Assembly (NCBI GenBank): GCA_015680685.1
Contig: MNCI01014222.1
Span: 166,835-191,853, forward strand
Direction of reading: 5' to 3'
Source: Gnetum montanum
Lineage: Eukaryota > Streptophyta > Gnetopsida > Gnetales > Gnetaceae
Length of the DNA stretch: 25,019 bases
Below are positions 9,829 to 20,159 of the stretch, piece by piece (the stretch's first letter is position 1; every line of letters starts with the position of its first letter). Made by a program: the position numbers and the translations under genes. The notes under the pieces are model-generated. The model saw nothing but the letters and a program-made list of their open reading frames with translations. It was not told the DNA's origin and made no database searches.

Positions 9829-10565
9829 TGATGAGTGGCGAGGTACCCCTACACTCAACCATACGAATACAAGCGTTCTCACGCGCGATCCGGTCAAACT
9901 CTGTAGACAGACTAGTTGTGGCACCTAGACAGTTATCCTTAGGTTGTAGTTCTTTGTCTTCCCACCTAGACTAGTATTATATTTTTCACATATGAGTGAG
10001 GTGTATGATGGGTTTCCTAATCTAATGCTACTCCTGAAGGTAGTGGAAAGTAATATTAACTATGGTAAGCTAGGGGGAAAAGGGTAAGAGAATCTAATCT
10101 AGCCTAAGTGTGATGCGTAGCTGATTCCTTGATTATCTGTACACATCTTGGACTTCGTGCATGACTACCACTGGGATTACCAAGCATAGATACTACGTAC
10201 GCCACTGGGATACCAAGTATTCACACTTAAATGCTCGTAATCAACTTGTACTCATTCTGTGTTGCTAGGAGATAAGGGTGAGAGAGAAAGCAATAAATAA
10301 AAATTAAATAAACAAAGTGAATGTTGCAATGACGAAGTAATCTTGATCTTTATTGCTGTTCATGTGCACGTCCAAGTACGTCACACTCGAATAAATAATG
10401 TCGTACAATTACATTCACCACACTGTGGACAGACATGGGAAAATATTCTATCTCTAGAGGGATCAAACTGCCAGAGCTTTGCTAATTCTAACTCCTAATT
10501 ATGAATAAGGGAGAGCCGCTTCTTATTTATAGACATTGCGGCCCATGCGATATCACGTCCCATCA
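9829..10565 (-). repeat. 5' LTR of element B
   Basis: A 737-bp LTR, TGATGAG to CATCA on the plus strand. TATA box at 10524-10531 and a single remaining GATATC motif at 10546-10557. It is 79 bp shorter than the 3' LTR through a 14-bp gap and loss (or non-gain) of U3 repeats. Confidence 0.92.
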
Positions 10566-10570
10566 ACAAC
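10566..10570 (+). repeat. Target-site duplication of B, right copy
   Basis: ACAAC directly after the LTR end; pairs with ACAAT at 3484-3488. Confidence 0.8.
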
Positions 10571-11230
10571 GGTAAAGGGAACTTCCCAATCATAATGGAA
10601 AGAGCATGGCTAAGCACCATCGACGCATTCCTAGGAATCTATGATCTTTCCCTAGAAATATCAAAGGAAAATATATTTGAAAAGATGGAGAAGAAGAAAT
10701 TTCCATGCATTGAATACAGTGACATAGGATGTAATTGCATGCATAGGTTATGGTTTATGCAAAGTTTAACATTGCCTACATGTAATCAGTGTGCACAAGT
10801 GATCAACATACAAATATGCCTGTATGCAACAGCCACACAACAAGAAGGCACCTAGTGGCTGATAGCTGATCAAGAAAGCAATTCACTCATATGCATGGAA
10901 CCAACTAAGGATTTGACTTACACTTACATTGATAGCATAGACACATTAGAGCAAGTCCACCACCAACTTCCAAGTCTTAACCTTGAAAATATCAACTAAG
11001 GGAAGTTGGAAATCCCTAAGAAATTTAAGCAGGAGCGCCTAGAGGTGAAACCATTATCCACCGGTATGGAATACACATTCCTTAAAAATGGAAAATTAGT
11101 AATTATCAACACTAAGCTTGCTCCTCAATAGAAAGAAGAACTATTGAAGGTAATAAATAAATGGTTAGAAGCCTTCGCTTGGTCATATCCTGAATTAACT
11201 GGAATTGATCCTAGGATATGCCAATATAGA
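10571..11230 (+). pseudogene. pol: Protease C-terminus and pre-RT linker of A
   Basis: Resumes the protease frame interrupted at 3488. GNFPIIMERAWLSTIDAF is the usual C-terminal protease block of this lineage (normally G-R-x-W-L; here E replaces G). The frame is open from 10595 to 10855 and then continues with several stops through a linker with LEIPKKFKQERLEVKPL to the RT entry block YRIYTDPSMKP. The frame is shared with RT at 11279. Confidence 0.8.
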
Positions 11231-11887
11231 ATTTACACTGATCCCTCCATGAAGCCTTGAAGACAACCATAGAGGCAATTGAACCCTAAACTGAAGCAAA
11301 TAGTTAAGGAAGAAATTGAACAGCTTCTCAAGGTTGGGTTTATATACCCCATTGTTGATAGCGAATGGTTTAACCCCTTATTTATTATGCCTAAAAAGGG
11401 AGGCAAATGGAGGGTGTGCATAGATTTCAAGCTACTAAATATGGCAGCATTCAAAGATCACTTTCCATTGCCATTTTTCGACCAAGTCTTAGATACCATT
11501 GCAAGGCATCGCTATTATAGTTTTCTAGATAGATATAGTAGATATAACCAAATACAAATAGCCCTAGAAGACCAAGCCAAGACTAAGTTCACTAGTCCTT
11601 GGGGAACATTCGCATACAAACAAATGTTATTTGGCTTGTGCAATGCCCCTACAACATTTCAACTACTAGTTCTAAGCATATTTCAACAGCAGATAGGGAA
11701 TGGCATGGAGGTCTTTATGGATGACTTCTCCACTTATGGAGCAAACTTTGATCTGGTTGAAGTAAGTGTTAAAAAGATGTGTAGAAACCAATTTGAGAAT
11801 CAACTAGCAAAAACTCCATTTGATGCTCTAAGAAAGCATAGTACTAGGGCAAAAAATCTCACACACAGGGATAGAGGTAAACCCTGA
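11231..11887 (+). pseudogene. pol: Reverse transcriptase of element A
   Basis: Matches Ty3/gypsy RT from the QLNPKLKQIVKEEIEQLL block through PKKGGKWRVCIDFKLLN, KTKFTSPWGTFAYKQMLFGL and the catalytic EVFMDDFSTYG, with the two Asp codons at 11720-11725. The first metal-binding Asp in the usual 'LD-x-x-SGYNQI' position appears as FLDRYSRYNQI. LFGLCNAPTTFQ corresponds to the family's PFGLCNAPATFQ. The lineage resembles Athila/Tat. Stops occur near 11260. A frameshift close to 11760 moves the rest of the thumb into the +1 frame, so the open stretch after that point up to 11887 is out of frame. Confidence 0.92.
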
Positions 11888-12503
11888 GAAAATCAAAATT
11901 ATCCAAGGAATTACACATTAACTAGAAACTGTCAAAGATATTTGGTCATTCCTTGGACATACCAGCTACTATAGAATATTTATTGAGAACTTTTCAAAGG
12001 TTGCCAAACCATTGGTGGAATTAATGAAAAAGGACGTACCTTTCAAATGGACCAAGGAATGCGAACTAGCTTTCCAAACTTTAAAGTAGAATATAGTAGA
12101 AACACCCATTCTACAAGCTCCTGATTGGTCCAAACCATTCCATATCATGACTAACGCGTCCAACTGTGCCTTAGGAGCTGTACTTACATAGTTAGATGAC
12201 CAGAAGTGTCCTTATTACATCCACTGTGCAAGTAGAAGTATCATTGGTGCACAACTTAACTACACTACCACAGAGAAAGAATTAATGGCTGTAGTGTTTA
12301 CACTAGAAAAGTTTAGACACTATGTGTTGGGATATAAAGTATATATACATATAGATCATAGTGCAATCCGATTCCTCATGCATGAGCCAATGGTAAGCCC
12401 TCATTTCATACGATGGCTTGTAATCTTACAAGAGTTTGATTTAATGATGATCGATGGAAAAGGCACCAAGAATGTAGTTGCTGATCATTTATCTCAATTA
12501 TGA
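11888..12503 (+). pseudogene. pol: RT thumb/connection and RNase H of A
   Basis: In the frame shared with integrase. SFLGHTSYYRIFIENFSK and VPFKWTKECELAFQTLK are standard RT-to-RNase H connection blocks. RNase H motifs are MTNASNCALGAVL (12147 onward), TTTEKELMAVVF (12270 onward), HIDHSAIRFL and GTKNVVADHLSQL to 12503. The first catalytic Asp is replaced by Asn (codon AAC at 12153-12155), a one-base transition. Glu and the HID Asp remain. Several TAG/TAA stops come from CAG or CAA. RNase H would remove the RNA strand during reverse transcription. Confidence 0.9.
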
Positions 12504-13952
12504 TGCAACAACAAAGAGGATGAGTGTCCAATTTTTGATCATTTCCTTGATGAATTCCTCTTTGCTGGTGTAGGGAATAATCAATCACCCACGGAGACAA
12601 ACTAGTATAGTAGCATTCTTACCTATCTTCTCACCCAACAAATACCACAAGAGTTAAACCTTAAGAAGAAAAAACAGTTTCTTCACTGAGCCAAGTACTT
12701 TATAGAAATTAATGGGCAACTTTACAAAGTGTGTCCCGATGGCTTGGTTCAATGGTGTGTTCCTGATATAGATCAATTGCAAGTTCTCCAAGATGCTCAT
12801 GAGGGTCCTTGTGGGGATCATTACATTGAGAGATGAATGGCCATCAAGATCTTTCTTGTAAGATATTATTGGCCTACATTGTTTCAGGAGGCCCATCAAT
12901 TCGTCCAATCTTGTGAGTGCTGTCAACGTGATGGGGGAATGATTGCTAGAATGGAGGATCTATAACAATGGATACAACTGTTAGAACCCTTTGACATTTG
13001 GGGAATTGATTTTATGGGGCCAATTACACCAATGTCCAATGGAAAATCCTATATCATTGTTGCTATTGATTACCTAACTAAATGGTTAGAAGCAACTACG
13101 GTTAAGGATTGTACATCATCTATGGCTGCACAATTTGTTCAACGATAAATCATAAATAGGTTTGGTGTGCCTTGTGCACCTATTTTAGACAATGGTACCC
13201 ACTTCATAGGTGCAACTTTTCAGAAATTAATGCAACACTTAGGGGTTGAGCATAAATTGATTACACCATACCACGCCCAAGTGAACGGTCAAGAAGAAGT
13301 AACCAACAAGGAGATTATGAAGATATTGACAAGAACTGTTAGCAAGTTTAGGTGAGACTAGAGCACTAAACTAAACGATGCTCTTTGGGCATACCGCTCC
13401 ACATGGAAACTTCCTATAGGCTACTCTCCCTATGAGTTAGTGTATGGTAAAGTACCAATGCTTCCCATTCAAACTGAGCTCTGTACACTATCCATGGCAT
13501 GTGACCTCAACCTTGACCTTGATCTAGCACAGAAACAATGGTTAGTAACCCTCAACTTGCTAGATAAAAACTTACTAGCTGCACTATCATCTAATGAGTT
13601 GCACAAGGCATTCAATAAACAACGTCATGACCTAAGTATTAGGAAAGTTAAATATCAATCGGAGGATAAGGTTCTCTATTGGAATCCCACACATATACCA
13701 CAACATACTAAATTTCAAACACTGTGGAAAGGACCTTATATTATTTATGTAACTTTTCCTTTAGGGGCCATGACAATATACAAACTTGAGAGCCCAGACA
13801 AGAAACTGTAAGTCAACATACAATAAGCCAAACATTTCTAGGAGATTAGGACAACCAGTACACATGCTACCTCTCATGATGGACAACCCTGCTCACTATT
13901 TTGGATCTCCTCCTTCCAACTTAGTTGTGGGGGAGATGGCCACATATGCTAA
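12504..13952 (+). pseudogene. pol: Integrase of element A
   Basis: Same frame as RNase H and free of frameshifts to the stop at 13950-13952. The HHCC zinc domain shows HEGPCGDHY and CECCQRD (about 12795-12927). The core has the first Asp in IWGIDF (13008-13010), the second in ILDNGTHF (13188-13190) and Glu in GQEEV (13296-13298), giving the DD35E spacing. YRSTWKLPIGYSPYELVYGK and the C-terminal DKVLYWNPT and LWKGPYIIYVTFPLGAM blocks follow. There is no chromodomain, as expected for this lineage. At least six internal stops are present. C carries a closely similar copy. Confidence 0.92.
13928..13934 (+). promoter_or_regulatory. Polypurine-tract-like motif at end of A integrase
   Basis: AACTTAGTTGTGGGGGAGA, with TGGGGGA at 13928-13934, overlaps the last codons of integrase, 1.9 kb before the true polypurine tract. 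C has the same at 18684-18690. Confidence 0.5.
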
Positions 13953-15837
13953 CCATTCTAGTTCCTTAGTTCTTTTTGAATTTTTGTTTTACACATTTTT
14001 TATTTTACACCATCGTTTATCTTTTTACTATTTCTTTGTTTGCTTAATTTACTTTTATTCATTATCCAATAAGTGCTCATGATGGTGGATTGCATTATAT
14101 CATATTGATTGCTAATGTTTGGTTTTTACCTTTGAATTATGATGCTGAAATTGAGGTATGGTTCTTTTGGTAAAATAGGCAATGAGTCCACACCATCCAC
14201 TCATCCATACAACTCTATAGTCTCCTTTGGCTTGTAACTGTACAATCCCCTTTTTCTACATAAATTTATTAATGAATTAGTGGCTAGGTACTTTTCAAAC
14301 CAAGGAAAGACTCAAAGAATGAAAATGGTGTGACTTCAAGGGGATTCAATGCATTTGTGCTGGCCATTCTCTTGGGTGCTTGGATGCTTATTTCTTGGAT
14401 TTTCTGCCATTATGACATTGTTCAAAAATCAAAAGCCAAGTGAATAAAAATAAGTCTTTGCATGGCCTGGTTCTCATGCATAAAAAAATAAAGAATAAAA
14501 GTGAGAATTCAAAGCACACCCCTTAGACATGATAAAGCAATATGGCCTACAAGCACTAGTTATGAAACTGGAAAGACATGTTACCCACGCCTGAAGGTTC
14601 CCTCTAACTAAGGCCCTTTCTCACTTCTTGCTTCTCCATCTCACTCTCCTTGGGATAGAGGTCACTCTTTGTGGAAGCATTCTTGTTGCCTCAAGAGGAT
14701 GGATTGGCCAAGTGTATTGATGCGATGTCACTGAATGTGGTTAGTTTGAGCCTAGATTTGGAATGAGTTCTACTTAGTTATCTTAACCATGAAATACACA
14801 AGGGGTTGTACACAACCTTGTTCTTGGGATTCCATTCCATTCTCTCATCTCCATATTTCTTCCCATTTTCCATATCATTTTCAATTTTATCATTAGTCCA
14901 TTTTAGGTTGATGCATTTTTTTTCTTTGGTGAATTCTTGTGAGTAAGTTTTTAACTCTTGCTTCCAAATGACATTCCTAGAGCCTATGGACTCTTTGGTT
15001 TATGGGTTTGTCAGGGCATAAAAGGCATGAGCCTGCATTGGGGAGGGCCCACTGGCATTCCTTTTTGGTGCAATTGTTGTTCTTTTCCTTAAACATTTCC
15101 TGTAATCAATCATCTCTTGTTTCATCCCCATCCATGACATCCATTTTATTGGCATTGTCATTGTTATTTTTTTCCATCTTTCTTGTTCCTCGTATTTTTC
15201 CATCTTATAGCTATCATAGGTTCACTCTTAGTCGTGGGGGCCCTGGCAAAATTTTTTTAATTTTCTTCATTTTACTATTTGCCTAACCCCTACACATTGG
15301 GTAGTCACCTATGATAAATCTCTGAACCAGTTTCTGCCATAACCACAACTTAGCCAATGTGCTTCATATCGAGGCAAGGTATTAGTTGCATTGTGGTTTA
15401 TCTATCCTTGCTCATTTGTGACTGTGTTGTGTGTGTAGATGGTGATAATACAAAAAATGGACTGGGCTTGGAGGAAGCACTCAGGATGGATCAAAATTAG
15501 AGCATTTATGAAAGGAGCAAGTCTAGTGGTGTGGCTATGGATAAACAACGGAACACGCAATCTTAGCATTAGCAGCAACACGCTTCATTTTCTTTCTCTC
15601 TCTTTCTCGACAAGCTACCAAATAAAGGCTTGGATGTCATTTATGTATGAGTGTTCACCACAATGGTCATGAACACTAATGTTGTAATATGTTTATTGAT
15701 CCAATCACTGGGCATGTTGAGTCTATCATTCCATTGCACCATTAAGTTGTCAGTTAATCAATAATCCCATACCTTCCCAATATTTTATAAAAAACTTGTT
15801 TCTTTTTTTCTATACTCGAGGACAAGTTTTCATTCAA
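13953..15837 (+). other. 3' spacer of element A
   Basis: About 1.9 kb with no recognised domain; this is where an env-like ORF sits in Athila elements, but none is visible. It begins T-rich. Most of it aligns with C on the other strand (18665-16875) and the first 1.1 kb with B's spacer. A further TGGGGG preceded by CTCTTAGTCG lies at 15235-15240. A short conserved reading frame is listed separately. Confidence 0.7.
15439..15672 (+). other. Short conserved frame near A 3' end
   Basis: A 77-codon open frame (MDWAWRKHSGWIKIRAFMKG within it) has a counterpart in C (17066-16872, minus) with the same opening and many matching residues. A GTGTGTGTAG just before the ATG looks like a splice acceptor, and CAAATAAAGG follows at 15620. 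It may be coding or simply conserved element sequence; no function is recognised. Confidence 0.3.
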
Positions 15838-15840
15838 TCA

Positions 15841-15848
15841 TGGGGATA
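15841..15848 (+). promoter_or_regulatory. Polypurine tract of A
   Basis: TGGGGATA directly before the LTR, preceded by CATTCAATCA. B and D have TGGGGGTA, so one G has changed to A. Confidence 0.8.
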
Positions 15849-15853
15849 TGATG

Positions 15854-16087
15854 AGAGTAGTTACTCTAGCAATTATTCTAATTATTAGAGTAGTTACTCT
15901 AACAGTTACTCTAGTAGTTATTCTAATTATTAGAGTGGTTACTCTAGCAGTTACTCTAGTGGTTACTCTAATTATTAGAGTGGTTACTCTAGCAGTTACT
16001 CTAGTAGTTATTCTAATTATTAGAGTGGTTACTCTAGTAGTTACTTTAGTAGTTATTCTAATTATTAAAGTCGTTACTCTAATTATT
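15854..16087. repeat. 45-bp tandem repeat in A U3
   Basis: Units start at 15854 (33 bp), 15887, 15932, 15977, 16022 (45 bp each) and 16067 (21 bp). Each 45-bp unit is three related 15-mers, the first two built on GTTACTCTA and the last ending CTAATTATT. AGAGTA-GT-TACTCT and TCTAAT-T-ATTAGA are small inverted repeats. Frames that stay open through it on both strands are a by-product of the 15-bp period. Confidence 0.93.
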
Positions 16088-16107
16088 AGAGTAGTTGCTT
16101 CCAACCC

Positions 16108-16115
16108 TATAAATA
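16108..16115 (+). promoter_or_regulatory. TATA box of A LTR
   Basis: CCCTATAAATACA lies 20 bp after the U3 repeats; transcription would begin roughly 30 bp downstream. Confidence 0.8.
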
Positions 16116-16874
16116 CAGTGCCTAAGTGCACAATTGAAGGAAGTCTTTTAGTAGTCAAGTAGCGAAACTCTTATAATCTATTTGAAAGTTAGAGTATTTT
16201 CCAAGTGCCTATACTAGGAGGTCTAAGTGTGGATGGATCTTTATTCAAGCATTGCGTACTTGAGCACACCTTATGGATGGCAATAAAGATAAGCTCTTCG
16301 ATTCATCCTTGCAGCACTTGACATTTGTTTTCTTATGCATTTCTGTTATTTTATTTTCTTATGCATTTATTTCATTTTATTTTATTTTATGCACTTTACA
16401 TTATGTTATTAGCACAAAAATTCATTTTGATCAATTAAGCAAATCATTAAATTACACAAGCACATCCACTTCGAGCATGCATGTAATACTTGGTAACCTA
16501 GTAACGATTAGCATTTGGTAATCCCAACAATGTTGCACTAGTTTAGGATGTGTATGACAAGTGGGACGGATGCTTGTGTTAGGATTAGTTAGAACTTAGT
16601 TAATGAGTAGTTAAGTTAAATTACTCACCTAGTTATCTCTCTCCTTCCCTATTAGCATAGGACATAAAAACATAAAACATATAAAAATCATAATCCTCAA
16701 GCTTACTTAACCATACAATCGTGACATACAAGTAAGTTTGGGAAGACAATGATCAATCAACTTGTCATTGTTTCACAAGGGTGAATAAGCACTTAGTCCT
16801 TGGAATTCAACTGAATTGTGTGTGAAATGCTTATATTTGTATGGTTGAGTGTAGGGGTACCTCACTGCTCATCA

Positions 16875-18665
16875 ACCTTTATTTGGTAGCTTGAAGAGAA
16901 AAAGAGAGAGAAAAAGAAGATGGAGCGTGTTTCCACCAATGCTGAGATTGCGCCTTCTGTTTTTTATCCATAGCCATGCCACCAAACTTTCTCCTTTCAT
17001 AAATGCTCTAGTTCCAGTCCATCCTAAGTGCTTCCTCCAAGCCCAGTCCATTGTTTGTATGATCATAATCTACACACACAACATAGTCACAAATGAGCAA
17101 GGACAAATAATCCACAATGCAATTGATACCTTGCCTCGATATGAAGCACATTGGCTAAGTTCTGTTATGGCATAAACTAGTTCGGAGATTTATCACAGGT
17201 GACTACCCAAGGTGTAGGGCTTAGGTGAATAGTAAAATGGAGAAAATTAAAACATTTGTGCCAGGGATCCCATGACTAAGAGTGAACCTTCGATAGCTAT
17301 AAGATGGAAAAATATGAGGAACAAGAAAGGTGGGAAAAAATAAGAATGGCAATGCCAATAAAATGGATGTCATGGATGGGGATGAAATAAGAGATGATTG
17401 ATTGTAGGAAATGTTTAAGGAAAAGAACTTAATAATTGCACCAAAAAGAAATGCTAGTGGGTCCTCCCCAAAGCAGGCTCATGCCTTTTATGCCCTGACA
17501 ACCCACAAACCAAAGAGTCTATAGGCTCTAGGAATGTCATTTGGATGCAAGAGTTAAAAAATTACCTACAAGAATTCACCAAAGAAAAATAATGCATCAA
17601 CCCAGAATAGACTAATAATAAAACTGGCAATGAGGTTGAAAATGGAAAGAAAGATGGAGAGGAGAGAATGGAATGGAATCCTAAGAATAAGGTTGTGTAA
17701 AGCCCCTTATGTATTTCATGGTTAAGATAATTGAGTAGAACTTATCCCAAGTCCAAACTCAAACTAACCACATTCAGTGACCTTGCATCAATAAAATTGG
17801 CAAATCCATCCTCTTGAGGCAACAAGATTACTTCCAAAAAGAGTGACCACCATCCCAAGGAGAGTGAGATGGAGAAGCAAGAAGTGAGAAAGGGACTTAT
17901 TTAGAGGGAACCTTCAGGCATGTGTAACATGTCATTCTAGTGCTATAACTAGCGCTTGTAGCCCATATTGCTTTATTATGTCTAAGGGGTGTGCTTTGAA
18001 GTCTCACATTTTTCTCTTTTTTCTCTCTTTTTTTTATGTTTATGTGTGAGAACCACACCATGCAAAGACTTATTTTTATTCACTCAGCTTCCTGATTTTT
18101 AAAAATGTCAAAATCGCAGAAAACCCAAGAAACAAGCATCCAAGCATCCAAGAGAATGGCTAGCACAAATGCATCGAATCCCCTTGAAGTCAAACCTTTT
18201 TCATCCTTTGAGTCTTTCCTTGGTTTGAAAAGTACCAAGCCACCAATTCATTAATAAATTTACTTAGAAAAAGGGGATTGTACAGTTCCAAGACAAAGGA
18301 TACCATAGAGTTGTATGGATGAGTGGACAGCATGGACTCATTACCTGTTTTACCAAAAGAACCATACCTTAATATCAGCATCATAATTCAAAGGTAAAAA
18401 CCAAACATTAGCAATCAATATGATATAATTCAATCCACCATCATGAGAACTTATTAGATGATGAATAAAAGTAAATCAAGTGAAAAACGAAATAGTAAAA
18501 ACATGAACGATGGTGTAAAACAAAAATNGAAAAACGAAATAGTAAAAACATGAACGATGGTGTAAAACAAAAATAAGAAAAGTTGAAATAATATGTAAAA
18601 TAAAAAATGTATAAAACAAAAATGTGTAGAACAAAAATTCAAAAATAACTGAGGGCCTAGAACAG
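16875..18665 (-). other. 3' spacer of element C
   Basis: Aligns with A 13953-15630 in reverse orientation; no gene recognised apart from the short conserved frame at 16872-17066. About 18480-18640 is A/T-rich and contains an N with a 46-bp duplication around it. Confidence 0.75.
18482..18574. repeat. 46-bp direct repeat around a single N
   Basis: 18482-18527 and 18529-18574 are identical, separated only by N at 18528. A has a single copy of the corresponding sequence (near 13990-14030), so this is probably an assembly join rather than biology. Confidence 0.85.
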
Positions 18666-18683
18666 TTAGCATAGGTAGTCATT

Positions 18684-18690
18684 TCCCCCA
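18684..18690 (-). promoter_or_regulatory. Polypurine-tract-like motif at end of C integrase
   Basis: Minus strand CAACTCAGTCATGGGGGAAA, at the same place as A 13928-13934. Confidence 0.5.
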
Positions 18691-20159
18691 TGACTGAGTT
18701 GCAAGGAGGAGATCTGAAATAGTGAGCAAGGTTGTCCACTAATATAGGTATCATGTGTATTAGTTGTCCAAAGATCATGGAAAGGTTTAATTTGTTGTAC
18801 ATTAACCAACAATTTCTTGTCTGGGTTCTCAGGTTTGTATATTGTCATGGCCCCTGAAGGAAAAGTTGTGTAAATAATATAAGGTCCTTCCCACAGTGTT
18901 TGAAATTTTATATGTTGTGGCACATCTGTGGGATTCCAGTAGAGAACCTTATCTCCTAATTGATATTTAACTTTCCTAATCCTTAGGTCATGACATTTCT
19001 TATTGAATGCCTTGTGCAATTTGTTAGATGATAGGGAAGCTAATCAGTTTTCATCTAACAAGTTAAGGGTTACCAACTGTTGTTTCTATGCTAGATCAAG
19101 GTCAAGGTTGAGGTCACATGTCGTGGATCATGTACAGAGCTCAGTTTGAATGGGAAGCATTGGTAATTTACTGTACACTAACTCATAGGGAGAGTAGCCT
19201 ATACGAAGTTTCCATGTGGAGCAGTATGCCCAAAGAGCATCATTCAGTTTAGTGCTCCAATCTCACCTAAACTTGCTAATGGTTCTTGTCAATATCTTTA
19301 TAATCTCCCTGTTGGTGACTTCTGCTTGACCGTTTGCTTGGGGGTGGTATGGTGTAGTCAATTTATGCTCAACCCCTAAGTATTGCATTAATTTCCAAAA
19401 AGTTACACCTGTGAAGTGTGTACCATTGTCTAAAATAAGTGCACGTGGCATACCAAACATGTTTATGATTTGTTATTGATCAAATCATACAGCTGTAGAT
19501 GATGTACAATCTTTAACAATAGCTACTTCTACCCATTTTTTTAGGTAATCAACGGCAACAATAATATAAGCTTTTCCATTGGACATTAGTGTAATCGACC
19601 CTATAAAATCAATTCCCCAAATGTCAAAGGGTTCTAATGGTTGAATCCATTGTTGTGAATCCTCCATTCTAGTAGTCATTCCCCCATCACATTGACAATG
19701 CTCACAAGATTAGATGAAACAATGGGCATCCCAAAATAATGTAGGCCAATAATATCCTGCAAGAAAGATCTTGATGGTCGTTCATCTCCCAACGTAATGA
19801 CCCCTACAAGGACCCTCATGAACATCTTGGAAAACTCACAGTTGATCTATATTTGGAATACACCATCGAACAAAGCCATCGAGACACAGTTTGTAAAGTT
19901 ACCCATTGATTTCAATAGAGTACTTGGCTTAGTGAAGAAACTATTATTTTTTCTTAAGGTTTAACTCTTGCTATATTTTTTGGGTGAGGGGATAGGTAAG
20001 AATGCTACTATACTAGTTTGTCTTCAGGGGTGATTGATTATTCACTACACCAACAAAGAGAAATTCATTAGGAAAATAATCAGAAATTGGATGCTTATCC
20101 TCTTTGTTGTCCCATCGCAACTAAGATAAATGATCAGCAACTACGTTATCAGTGCCTTT

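Larger units (their letters stand above)
3489..10565 (-). mobile_element. Element B: non-autonomous LTR retrotransposon inside A
   Basis: Minus-strand element of 7,077 bp with two LTRs (5' LTR 9829-10565, 3' LTR 3489-4304), a tRNA-Asp-type PBS (9810-9827), gag (9694 down to 8507), a proline-rich tail, an A-like 3' spacer (7740 to about 6590), an internal promoter-like block (about 6310-6236), ORF2 (5765 to about 4480) and a polypurine tract (4305-4312). I find no RT, RNase H or integrase, so it would depend on a partner such as A. Its 5-bp target duplication and in-frame position in A's protease fix both borders. Confidence 0.9.
1..16874 (+). mobile_element. Element A: Ty3/gypsy (Tat/Athila-like) retrotransposon, split by B
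   Basis: Plus-strand element with a partial 5' LTR (1-493), tRNA-Asp-type PBS, gag, protease, RT, RNase H, integrase, long 3' spacer, polypurine tract and complete 3' LTR (15849-16874). Element B (3489-10565) interrupts it. The gag-protease frame before B and the protease-RT frame after B agree once B plus one 5-bp duplication is removed (7,082 bp, remainder 2, matching the frame change). A single frameshift near 11760 separates RT from RNase H-integrase. The 5' LTR lacks about 530 bp to the window edge. The right border abuts element C sequence, so A most likely inserted into C; the matching left flank lies outside the window. Confidence 0.92.
15849..16874 (+). repeat. 3' LTR of element A, complete
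   Basis: A 1,026-bp LTR beginning TGATGAG and ending CTCATCA, its exact inverted complement. U3 holds a tandem repeat (15854-16087) and TATA box (16108-16115); AATAAA at 16282-16287 in context GGCAATAAAGAT marks R. The right half matches 1-493. Confidence 0.93.

Noticed and set aside
13953-15837. env-like ORF expected at this place in Athila-type elements
   Set aside because: No frame of adequate length, signal peptide or transmembrane pattern was found in A or C.
15854-16087. Regular spaced repeat resembling a CRISPR array
   Set aside because: The 'spacers' are themselves repeats of the same 15-mer, and the context is a plant LTR.
15838-16162. Long open frames on both strands with repeating Val/Ile/Thr/Leu
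   Set aside because: They are translations of the 45-bp U3 repeat, whose 15-bp period keeps several frames open. They lie in an LTR promoter.
18454-18672. Phe-rich minus-strand frames over the N
   Set aside because: They are translations of T-rich spacer, extended artificially by the duplication around the N.
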